A stretch of 64,000 nucleotides of DNA from an uncultured Clostridia bacterium. GTDB lineage: Bacteria; Bacillota; Clostridia; TANB77; CAG-508. The notes under the pieces are model-generated. The model was not told the DNA's origin and did no database searches. It worked only from the letters and a program-made list of their open reading frames with translations. The position numbers and the translations under genes are program-made. The stretch lies in assembly GCA_947629555.1 (NCBI GenBank), contig CANRED010000003.1, positions 1 to 64,000 of the forward strand. The letters are read 5' to 3'. This document shows, in pieces, positions 23,101 through 32,022 of the stretch (its first letter is position 1; each line of letters starts with the position of its first letter).

Positions 23101-23830
23101 ATGAAAGTATTAGCAACAACAGACAAGGGAATGGTTAGAGAAATGAATCAAGATTATTACTATATTTCTCAAGGTGATGGCGAATTCAATTTATACATAT
23201 TAGCAGATGGTATGGGTGGTTACAATGGTGGAGAAATAGCAAGTAAATTAGCAGTAGATTCGGTAAAAGAATATATACAAGCAAATATAGAAAGTACAGA
23301 GAAGAATAGAGATGCATTGCAAAAGTTAATAGATGATGCTATGAAGTATGCCAATAAAATAGTACATGATAAGTCAAAGACTGATATAAATTTAGAAGAA
23401 ATGGGTACTACATTAGAGGTATGTTTAATATATAATAATAAGGTATATATTGGACATATTGGAGATAGTAGAGTATATAGATTAAGAAAAAATATTATAA
23501 GAAAACTAACTACAGATCACAGTTATGTAGAAAAGTTAGTTAAGGACGGAACAATTACAAGAGAAGAAGCGTATCATCATCCAAAAAAGAATATGCTAAT
23601 AAAAGCGCTAGGATGTGAAGAAAATATTGAGCCAGATGTTATGGTAAAAGGATTTTTAAAAGATGATATACTTTTAATATGTTCAGATGGTTTAACCAAT
23701 TTATTAAATGATAAAGAAATCTACGAAGTAATAACAAATAATTTAGAAAATGCAGATAAATTATTAATTCAAGTAGCAAATTCAAGAGGACGGATATGAT
23801 AATGTAACAGCAATAATAGTAGAAAATTAA
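23101..23830 (+). CDS. prpC: PP2C-type Ser/Thr phosphatase; needs +1 frameshift at CGG 23791-23793
   Basis: MKVLATTDKGMVREMNQDYYY...ADGMGGYNGGEIAS...ANSRG|GYDNVTAIIVEN; C-terminal PP2C motif restored by skipping C at 23791; adjacent to prkC. Confidence 0.93.
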
Positions 23831-23881
23831 AAAATAAATACAAATTTACATATAAACATCAAATTTAAGGAGAGATGTAAA

Positions 23882-25927
23882 ATGAATTTAGAAGGTAGAT
23901 TATTAGGAAATAGGTATGAAATAATTAGACAAATAGGAAATGGTGGAATGGCAACTGTATACAAAGCAAAATGCCATGTACTAAATAGATTTGTAGCAGT
24001 AAAAGTTTTGAAGGATGAATATACTACAGATAGCGAATTTATAAAAAGATTTAATGTAGAAGCACAAGCTGTTGCAAGTTTAACACATCCTAATATTGTT
24101 TCTGTATATGATGTAGGTAAAGAGGATAATTTATATTATATTGTAATGGAATTAGTGCAAGGAAAAACTTTAAAAGAAATTATAAAAGAAGATGGGGCTT
24201 TATCTTGGAAATGGTCTGTAAATGTAGCAATACAAATTGCATCAGCATTAGAGGCTGCTCATAAAAATAATATAGTGCATAGAGATATCAAACCACATAA
24301 TATAATAATAACAGAAGATGGAATTGCAAAAGTTACAGATTTTGGAATAGCAAAAGCAGTATCAAACTCAACAATAACAGCCTTTGGAACAACAATAGGA
24401 TCAGTACACTATTTCTCTCCAGAACATGCAAGAGGTGGATATACAGATGCAAAATCAGATATCTATTCATTAGGTGTTGTTTTATATGAAATGCTTACAG
24501 GAAGAGTACCTTTTGATGCAGATACACCAGTATCTGTAGCATTAAAACACATGCATGAACAACCAGTAGAACCAATAAAAATAAATCCGTCAATACCAAT
24601 TAGCGTAAATAAAATAGTATTAAAGGCAATGCAAAAGGATCCAAATAGCAGATATAGTACAGCAACAGAAATGTTAAGAGATTTAAATACAGCGTTAAAA
24701 AATCCAGATGGAGATTTTGTAAGAATAAATAGGATGCAAAATGATTTTCCAACACAGCATATGCCACTTATTTATGATAAAACTTTAGAAGAAAAAATAA
24801 AAGATAGAGATAATCAAATGAATTATGGAGCACAAGTAAAAACTAAAAAACAAGAAAATAAAATAGCTAAATTTTTTAAAACACATAAAGCAGCTGGAGT
24901 TGCTACTATAATACTTGGAGCTATATTGCTATTTGTGATTGTTATGATGATTACAATGTCTGCTATGAAAAGTGGAATCACACCAGAAGTAGAAATACCA
25001 GACTTAGTAAAAATGTCTAAAGAAGAAAATAAAACCGTTGAAGAACTACAACAATATGTACAAAGCTTAAAATTAAAGATAGAAATAGAACAAGAGTATA
25101 ATGCTGAAGTAGAAGAAGGAAAAGTTATAAAGCAAGAGCCAACATCTGGAATAACGTATGATAACAGAAAGAAAACAGCTAAAGAGGGAGATACAATAAA
25201 AATTTGGGTAAGCAAGGGAGAAAAAATTGTATCTGTACCAGATTTATTAGTAGGAAAAGCAAAAGAAGAAGTAGAAGCAAAAATTGAAGAAAGTGAATTA
25301 AAGGTAGAAATAGTAGAAGAAAATAGCGATAAAATGGAATCTGGAAAAGTAATTAAAGTAGAGCCAGCGGAAAAAACAGAAGTTGCAGCAGGAAGTACAG
25401 TAAAAGTATATGTAAGCATAGGTGTTGAACAAAAAGAAGTACCGAACTTAATTGGAAAAACAGAAGCAGAAGCTAAAGAAGCTATAGTAGCAGCAGGACT
25501 TAAATATACCGCAACTCTAAATAAATCAGATTCAAGCAAACCAAATAATACAATAATAGAACAAAGTATTGTTCCTGGAAGTGTAGTTGATAAAGATACA
25601 GGTATAACAATAACATTAAATCAATTTGATGAATACAAAACAGGAAGCATTAATGTTAATGTTTCAGCAATTCTTGGCGGATATACTGTAAAATATGATG
25701 AAGAGGGAAATGCTATACAACCTAAATCAGTTCAAGTTATATTACTTTTAGATGGTAAGGAATATGCAACACAAAATACAACTGAGGACAATACAAGTTG
25801 TAAATTTTCAATAGATTCTACAGGTTCAAAACCAGTTACTATTCAAATAAAATCTGAATCAGGCAGTGTGCTAGCAACAAAAACTGTACCATCATTTACT
25901 GCAGGAGAAAGTAAAAATATACCATAA
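23882..25927 (+). CDS. prkC: PASTA-domain Ser/Thr protein kinase
   Basis: GNRYEIIRQIGNGGMATVYKA, HRDIKPHNI, TM segment, PASTA repeats. Confidence 0.95.
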   Translation: MNLEGRLLGNRYEIIRQIGNGGMATVYKAKCHVLNRFVAVKVLKDEYTTDSEFIKRFNVEAQAVASLTHPNIVSVYDVGKEDNLYYIVMELVQGKTLKEIIKEDGALSWKWSVNVAIQIASALEAAHKNNIVHRDIKPHNIIITEDGIAKVTDFGIAKAVSNSTITAFGTTIGSVHYFSPEHARGGYTDAKSDIYSLGVVLYEMLTGRVPFDADTPVSVALKHMHEQPVEPIKINPSIPISVNKIVLKAMQKDPNSRYSTATEMLRDLNTALKNPDGDFVRINRMQNDFPTQHMPLIYDKTLEEKIKDRDNQMNYGAQVKTKKQENKIAKFFKTHKAAGVATIILGAILLFVIVMMITMSAMKSGITPEVEIPDLVKMSKEENKTVEELQQYVQSLKLKIEIEQEYNAEVEEGKVIKQEPTSGITYDNRKKTAKEGDTIKIWVSKGEKIVSVPDLLVGKAKEEVEAKIEESELKVEIVEENSDKMESGKVIKVEPAEKTEVAAGSTVKVYVSIGVEQKEVPNLIGKTEAEAKEAIVAAGLKYTATLNKSDSSKPNNTIIEQSIVPGSVVDKDTGITITLNQFDEYKTGSINVNVSAILGGYTVKYDEEGNAIQPKSVQVILLLDGKEYATQNTTEDNTSCKFSIDSTGSKPVTIQIKSESGSVLATKTVPSFTAGESKNIP

Positions 25928-25998
25928 TTAAACTGTTATAAAGGAACGGCATTGTTGTCGTTCCTTTGCAATAAGAATAAACTAAAAGGAGGAAAATA

Positions 25999-26658
25999 AT
26001 GTACTTATCAACTTCAATATTATCTGTAGAGGAAAAAAATCCAGTTAGAATATTTTATAATTTGGAAGAGGCAAAAACAGACTATTTTCATATTGATGTA
26101 ATGGATGGACAATTTGTAGAAAAAGATACAAATAAACAAATGTTAGAATATTGTGGTATTATAAAGCAAATATCAAATTTACCATTAGATATTCATTTTA
26201 TGGTAAATGAGGTAAAAAAATATATAGATGAATATGCAAAATTTGAACCTGATATAGTAACTTTTCATTATGAAAGCTGTAAATCGGATGAAGAAGTTAT
26301 GGAATTAATAAAATGTATAAAGGAAAACAACATAAAGCCAGGATTATCAATAAAACCAAATACAGAAGTAGAAAAAATATATAAATTTTTACCATATATA
26401 CATTTAGTTTTAATAATGACTGTTGAGCCAGGAAAAGGCGGACAAGCATTGATACCAGAAACGTTAACCAAAATAAAGCAAATGAAAGAACATATTAATA
26501 AAGAAAATTTAGATACATATATAGAGGCAGATGGTGGAATTAATTTAGAAACAGTAAAAGATGTGACAAACGCAGGAGCTGATATTATAGTTGTAGGTAG
26601 TGCAATAACAAAATCTGAAAAACCAAAAGAAATTATACAAAAATTAAAAAGATTTTAA
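25999..26658 (+). CDS. rpe: Ribulose-phosphate 3-epimerase
   Basis: LSTSILS, HIDVMDGQFV, MTVEPGKGGQ. Confidence 0.92.
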   Translation: MYLSTSILSVEEKNPVRIFYNLEEAKTDYFHIDVMDGQFVEKDTNKQMLEYCGIIKQISNLPLDIHFMVNEVKKYIDEYAKFEPDIVTFHYESCKSDEEVMELIKCIKENNIKPGLSIKPNTEVEKIYKFLPYIHLVLIMTVEPGKGGQALIPETLTKIKQMKEHINKENLDTYIEADGGINLETVKDVTNAGADIIVVGSAITKSEKPKEIIQKLKRF

Positions 26659-26733
26659 GATTATTTAAAAAATATAAAAATAAAATGAATAAAATATTAA
26701 TCTCATAAAATAATAAGCTAGAGGTGATTTTTT

Positions 26734-26871
26734 ATGACAAATATAAATTGCTCTTCTAGTTGCTTATACCAAAAGGACGGAAAGTGTACATTAGAAGATA
26801 TATCTATTAAAAATATAACCCCATCAACAGACTGTATATATTTTACTAAAAAAATAAATACAAAGAAATAA
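26734..26871 (+). CDS. Small Cys-containing protein
   Basis: MTNINCSSSCLYQKDGKCTLEDISIKNITPSTDCIYFTKKINTKK; RBS agaggtga. Confidence 0.65.
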   Translation: MTNINCSSSCLYQKDGKCTLEDISIKNITPSTDCIYFTKKINTKK

Positions 26872-26940
26872 AGTGTATTGACAAAATAATGGTAAAGATA
26901 TATTATATGAGAGAAAAACGGAAGAAGGAGAGATAAAAAA

Positions 26941-27966
26941 ATGATTAAATCAAAATTAAAAGTAGTATTAATATTATTTTTAACATTAATTTTAGTATCT
27001 ACAGGTGTATTAGCTACAGATACTAATGCAACAGATGAACCAGTTGCAACTAGTGAAACAAATCCAGAAAATACAGCAGAAGGAGATGCAACAACAACAG
27101 ATGATGCAACAACATCAGAAGAGGAAATATCAGAAGAAGATATAAAAAATATAGATAAATTTTATTCAGGTGAGAATGTTGAAATATCTGATTTGGTTAA
27201 TGGAAATGTTTTTGCAATAGGAAAAAATGTAAAATTAACTGGAAAAATAAATGGTGACTTTTTTGTTATTGCTGAAAACTTAACAATAAATCCAGACAAT
27301 ACAGAAGCTTTTTGTGGAAATCTTTTTGCAGTGGCTTCAGAAATAAATATGGATGGTGGAGCATACGATGCATATTTAGTATGTGATAAGTTTAACTTAG
27401 AATATAATGGAGTAATAGATAGAGATTTAAGAGTAACAGCATCAGAAATAAATTTAAATGGTATAGTTGGAAGAAATGCTTATTTAGAAACAAATAAATT
27501 AGTATTAGATACATATTTCTTATCAGGAGGAAATGTAAATTATACAGCACAAACTGAAGCAGTATATATGCAACTTGGTGAAGATGGTGAAACTGCAACA
27601 GAAACAACTACAATTCCAACAGATATTATGAGAAATGGCGGAACTGTAAATTATACTCATAGAGACAAAAAAATATTAAAAAGTGAAGTAAAAAAATCAA
27701 TAACTAAAATTTTAAATAATAGTAAAGTAAAAGACGGATTAACAGAAGAAGAAGCAAAAGCTATTATTGCATCATTTATATTTAGTAATTTTAATGTAAA
27801 ATCAAATAGTGAATTAGTTAAAAATGCTAAAAGTGGAGTTGTAGTTCCAGCAGTATATATATATATAAACGTAATAGTAATAATAGCATTAGTACTTGCG
27901 CTAATCTTACCAAAAATAAATAAAACAAAAAAAGAACCAACTAGCAAAGAAGAAAATAAAGAATAA
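26941..27966 (+). CDS. Secreted/anchored protein with bactofilin-like (polymer-forming) repeats
   Basis: signal peptide, NGNVFAIGKNVKLTGKINGDFFVIAENL repeats, C-terminal TM. Confidence 0.65.
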   Translation: MIKSKLKVVLILFLTLILVSTGVLATDTNATDEPVATSETNPENTAEGDATTTDDATTSEEEISEEDIKNIDKFYSGENVEISDLVNGNVFAIGKNVKLTGKINGDFFVIAENLTINPDNTEAFCGNLFAVASEINMDGGAYDAYLVCDKFNLEYNGVIDRDLRVTASEINLNGIVGRNAYLETNKLVLDTYFLSGGNVNYTAQTEAVYMQLGEDGETATETTTIPTDIMRNGGTVNYTHRDKKILKSEVKKSITKILNNSKVKDGLTEEEAKAIIASFIFSNFNVKSNSELVKNAKSGVVVPAVYIYINVIVIIALVLALILPKINKTKKEPTSKEENKE

Positions 27967-28016
27967 ATAAAAATAAATAAAAAGAAAAGAAGCTTTGCTT
28001 CTTTTCTTTTTATTTA
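27967..28016. terminator. Bidirectional terminator (convergent genes)
   Basis: aataaataaaaagaaaagaagctttgcttcttttctttttatttatt palindrome. Confidence 0.8.
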
Positions 28017-28639
28017 TTTTTATCACAATATTTATTCAAAGGACATTCATTACATTTAGGATTTCTTGATGTACATAAATTTCTTCCATGATATACTAAC
28101 AAATGGTTAACGTCTTTTAAATACTCTTTTGGTATTTGCTTTAATAAATCTTGTTCGACTTTGTCTGGGTCTGTATTGCTAGACAAACCTATTCTGCGTG
28201 CAATTCTTTTTGCATGAGTATCAACAGCGATTCCACAAGGTGAATCAAAAGCATTAAGCATAATAACATTAGCAGATTTCCTACCAATACCAGGAAGAGT
28301 CATTAATTCTTCCATAGAATGTGGTACCTTTCCATTATAATCAGAAACAATTTTTTTAGCACACTCTTTTAAATGTTTAGCTTTAGTTTTATAAAAACCA
28401 CAAGGATAAATTAATTTTTCTAATTCAAAAATATCAATATTTACAAAATCTTGTGGAGTAGAATATTTAGAGAAAATTGATGGAGTGGTTTTATTAACTC
28501 TTTCATCAGTACATTGTGCAGAAAGCATAACACTAACAACTAATTCAAAAGGAGTTGTAAAGTCTAAGCTGCACTTTGCTTCAGGGTATGTATTTTTTAA
28601 AATTTTTATAATATTTGTAGCTTCACTTTTTTTCTTCAT
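28010..28639 (-). CDS. nth: Endonuclease III
   Basis: LMTLPGIGRKSANVIML, HhH, Fe-S cluster CTSRNPKCNECPLNKYC. Confidence 0.95.
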   Translation of the reverse strand: MKKKSEATNIIKILKNTYPEAKCSLDFTTPFELVVSVMLSAQCTDERVNKTTPSIFSKYSTPQDFVNIDIFELEKLIYPCGFYKTKAKHLKECAKKIVSDYNGKVPHSMEELMTLPGIGRKSANVIMLNAFDSPCGIAVDTHAKRIARRIGLSSNTDPDKVEQDLLKQIPKEYLKDVNHLLVYHGRNLCTSRNPKCNECPLNKYCDKNK

Positions 28640-28743
28640 ATAAAACCTCCAGTTAAGTAACATAATTTTATATAATGAATATAATAATATAAAGATATGC
28701 CTAAAGCGACAATAATTTTACCTTTAGAAAGGAAGGAGAAAAA

Positions 28744-28890
28744 ATGAAAATTTTAAGGAAAACACTTGCTGTGTGTTTAATTGGATTTGGTCTTGGAGTA
28801 CTAATGGTAATATTACTTCCTTTTACAGGTTGGCTTTTCCTAATAGGAATAGTAATTATTGCAGTAGGGTTTATGTGGTTAACATGTTAA
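28744..28890 (+). CDS. Small hydrophobic membrane protein (48 aa)
   Basis: MKILRKTLAVCLIGFGLGVLMVILLPFTGWLFLIGIVIIAVGFMWLTC; RBS aaggagg. Confidence 0.7.
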   Translation: MKILRKTLAVCLIGFGLGVLMVILLPFTGWLFLIGIVIIAVGFMWLTC

Positions 28891-28961
28891 AGTATTGGAT
28901 GTTGTTCCGGAAAAATCTTCGACTTTTCCTATGCAATAAAAAACAAAGGAGAGTGGTGAAA

Positions 28962-29036
28962 ATGACAATAGTAGTAAAAAAAGTCCCTAAGTTTTTAAGA
29001 GGATTTGTAAAATTAATTTTCAGAATAAAAGACTAA
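28962..29036 (+). CDS. spoVM: Stage V sporulation protein M
   Basis: 24 aa MTIVVKKVPKFLRGFVKLIFRIKD, matches the SpoVM pattern (xKxPKFLxGxxRxxxxxxKx); next to rpmB as in B. subtilis. Confidence 0.85.
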   Translation: MTIVVKKVPKFLRGFVKLIFRIKD

Positions 29037-29090
29037 TACATAGTCTAAAAACAAAAAAATAGGTTTAAAACCTATTTTTTCATTTAATAA

Positions 29091-29288
29091 TTAAGCTCTT
29101 GTTACTTTTCCATTTTTTAAGCATTTAGCACATACAGTAATTCTTTTTGGTTCACCATTGATTATAGCTTTTACAGTTCTTAAATTAGGTTTCCAAGTTC
29201 TTGTTGATCTTTTACTTATATGTGAACGAGTAATGCTAAGTTTATTACCAAAGTTAATTGATTTTTCACAGATTTCACATTTTGCCAT
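29091..29288 (-). CDS. rpmB: 50S ribosomal protein L28
   Basis: MAKCEICEKSINFGNKLSITRSHISKRSTRTWKPNL. Confidence 0.95.
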   Translation of the reverse strand: MAKCEICEKSINFGNKLSITRSHISKRSTRTWKPNLRTVKAIINGEPKRITVCAKCLKNGKVTRA

Positions 29289-29433
29289 AATATTACACCT
29301 CCTACAGTTATATTAATCATGACTAAACTAAAGTTTAACATATATTCAAAAAAAAAACAAGACTTTTATGAAAAAAAACGTAAAAATATATGAAAAGGTT
29401 TAAAATTGAGCTTAATATATAAGGGAGGTTAGT

Positions 29434-30324
29434 ATGTTTGATTATCATTATGATTTATTAACAGAGGTATATCTAAATAGAAATAATATACAGAAGTTAA
29501 AAGATAAATATAAAACAGTATATAACGAAAACAATATAACAGGAGGAATTTTTAATTTATTTTTTATGAGTGAAAAAGAAATGGAAGAAGATTTAGGAAT
29601 ATCAAAAAAAGAAATAAATCTAAAAGAAATGCTTTTTACAGTACATAAAATAATTGATGAAAATAAACTTATACCAGAAAATATTAATTATGTTTATGGA
29701 ATAGAAGGCTTGGATTATCTAGAAAAATTAGAGGATGTTGAATATTTATATAATTTAGGTGTAAGAAGTACAAATATAGTGTGGAATAATGAAAACAAGT
29801 TTGGTGGAGGGGCAAAGGCATCACCTAATGTAGGACTTACATCTTTAGGTAGAGGTTTAGTGAATAAATTAGTAGAATGTGATATAACCATAGATTTATC
29901 ACATGCAAATGAAAAAACATTTTTTGATATAACAGATTATTTATTTTATTTAAGAGATAAAGGAAAAAAAGTAAAAGTAATTGCATCGCATTCAAATTCA
30001 AAAAAATTATGTGATGTTCCAAGAAATTTAACAGACGAACAGCTATTAACAATTAAAAAACTAAATGGCATAGTAGGTATTGTGGGGGTTAAGAAGTTTT
30101 GTAAAATAGGTAATGAAAATGATGTAACAATAGATGATTATTTAAAACATATAGAATATATATCAAATTTATTTGGAGACACAAAAAATATTGGAATTGC
30201 AACAGATGATATGAGCTATTATCCAGTAAATGTGGAATATAACAGAACAATGAATTTATTTGGAATAGAAAATGTAAAACAAATATTACCAAATATAAAA
30301 TCAGAAATGCCAGAATTACTTTAA
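29434..30324 (+). CDS. Membrane dipeptidase (peptidase M19)
   Basis: FDYHYDLLTE, DLSHANEKTF, IASHSNSKKLCDVPRNLTDEQL. Confidence 0.88.
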   Translation: MFDYHYDLLTEVYLNRNNIQKLKDKYKTVYNENNITGGIFNLFFMSEKEMEEDLGISKKEINLKEMLFTVHKIIDENKLIPENINYVYGIEGLDYLEKLEDVEYLYNLGVRSTNIVWNNENKFGGGAKASPNVGLTSLGRGLVNKLVECDITIDLSHANEKTFFDITDYLFYLRDKGKKVKVIASHSNSKKLCDVPRNLTDEQLLTIKKLNGIVGIVGVKKFCKIGNENDVTIDDYLKHIEYISNLFGDTKNIGIATDDMSYYPVNVEYNRTMNLFGIENVKQILPNIKSEMPELL

Positions 30325-30404
30325 TTTATGTGAAAAAACACCATGTTTAAAAATTTAAAAATTAGTCTTGAAATTACATAAAAAATATGATATTATATTA
30401 GCCA

Positions 30405-30665
30405 TATTGAGAACCGCTTAAGAAAGCAAAGTAAAATAAATTATAAGTATTTTCAAGAGAAATAGGTCAGAGGCTGAAAGCCTATTAATACAATTTATTT
30501 GAAATTTCACTTTTTAGGTCTTTTGCTGAAATGCATAAAAGTAGGTAAAAGCGGGTAAAGTCCGTTATAACTTATAATGAGGTATAAAGTATTTATACGA
30601 AATTAGGTGGTACCACGAATAGATAGATTCATTCGTCCTATGTAACATAGGACGAATTTTTTGTA
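30405..30665 (+). promoter_or_regulatory. T-box leader upstream of pheS
   Basis: attaggtggtaccacgaa core, candidate TTC specifier, terminator attcgtcctatgtaacataggacgaatttttt. Confidence 0.9.
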
Positions 30666-30692
30666 TATTAGGTTTAATATATTGTTAGTTAC

Positions 30693-30832
30693 GGTAATTA
30701 TAATAATATTTTTTGTTGCGTTCTCCAAGGCGTTTGAGATACCGGCTTATTCATATGGTAGATACACACTCTACCATAATTGCAGACAGAACTTGACCGG
30801 TCGAACTCGTAAAAAATATTATTATAATTACC
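30693..30832. repeat. Long-arm hairpin element E1
   Basis: perfect 22-bp arms ggtaattataataatatttttt / aaaaaatattattataattacc, 96-nt interior with apical hairpin atggtaga..tctaccat. Confidence 0.85.
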
Positions 30833-30886
30833 TACACTAAAAATTTATCGCAAAATATAAAATTAATTATGTATTAGGAGGATTTT

Positions 30887-31906
30887 ATGAAAGAGAAAAT
30901 TCAAAACATTACAAACGAAGCAAAGAATGCTATACAGCAAGCTTTGGATTTACAAGCACTTAATGATTTAAGAGTAAAATATTTAGGTAAAAAAGGAGAA
31001 TTAACTTTAGTTTTAAGAGGTATGGGAGAAGTTGCTCCAGAAGAAAGACCAGTTATTGGTAGTTTAATAAATGAAGCAAAAGAAGAAATTGAAAACCTAA
31101 TAAAACAAAAAGAAGGAAATTTAAAAAATGCTCAAATGAATGAACAGCTAAAGAAGGAAACAATAGATGTAACTTTTCCAAGTAAACAAAAATCTATAGG
31201 TTCAATACATCCGATAACAAAAATAATAGATGAAGTAAAAGAAATATTTTTAGGATTAGGATATGAAGTTGCAGATGGACCAGAAATAGAAACAGCACAT
31301 TATAATTTTGATCAATTAAATACACCAATAGGTCATCCTGCAAGAGATTTGCAAGATACTTTTTATATAACAGATGATATAGTATTAAGAAGTCAAACAT
31401 CTCCAGTACAAGCAAGAGTAATGGAAACTAAAAAACCACCAATTAAAATAATTTGCCCAGGAGCAGTATATAGATCAGATTCAGTAGATGCAACACATTC
31501 ACCAGTGTTCCACCAAATAGAGGGATTAGTTATAGATAAACATATAACAATGGCAGATTTAAAGGGAACACTAGAAATATTTGCTAAAAAATGTCTAGGT
31601 GAAAATACGAAAATAAGATTTAGACCACATCATTTTCCATTTACAGAACCAAGTGCGGAAGCAGACGTTTCTTGCTTTGTATGTGGAGGAAAAGGATGTA
31701 GAGTATGTAAAGGAGAAGGATGGATAGAATTATTAGGTTGCGGAATGGTACATCCTAATGTATTAAGAAATTGTGGAATTTCTCCAGAAGAATATTCAGG
31801 TTTTGCATTTGGATTTGGAGTAGAAAGAATAGCCATGGCAAAATACGGAATAGACGATATGAGATTATTATACGAGAATGATGTAAGATTTTTAAAACAA
31901 TTTTAA
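30887..31906 (+). CDS. pheS: Phenylalanyl-tRNA synthetase alpha subunit
   Basis: [31 protein letters not shown]. Confidence 0.97.
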   Translation: MKEKIQNITNEAKNAIQQALDLQALNDLRVKYLGKKGELTLVLRGMGEVAPEERPVIGSLINEAKEEIENLIKQKEGNLKNAQMNEQLKKETIDVTFPSKQKSIGSIHPITKIIDEVKEIFLGLGYEVADGPEIETAHYNFDQLNTPIGHPARDLQDTFYITDDIVLRSQTSPVQARVMETKKPPIKIICPGAVYRSDSVDATHSPVFHQIEGLVIDKHITMADLKGTLEIFAKKCLGENTKIRFRPHHFPFTEPSAEADVSCFVCGGKGCRVCKGEGWIELLGCGMVHPNVLRNCGISPEEYSGFAFGFGVERIAMAKYGIDDMRLLYENDVRFLKQF

Positions 31907-31949
31907 AAACAATATGGCAATGTAAATCAGCATTAAACGAAGTTTAACA

Positions 31950-31990
31950 AAGTGAATAGTGAATAGTGAATAATGAATAGTGAAGAGTAC
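31950..31990. repeat. GAATAGT heptamer-type dispersed repeat
   Basis: agtgaatagtgaatagtgaataatgaatagtgaagagtac; related copies near 4559-4604 and 47800-47850. Confidence 0.7.
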
Positions 31991-32022
31991 AAATCTCTTC
32001 GAGATTTGAGGAGGAAAAATAG

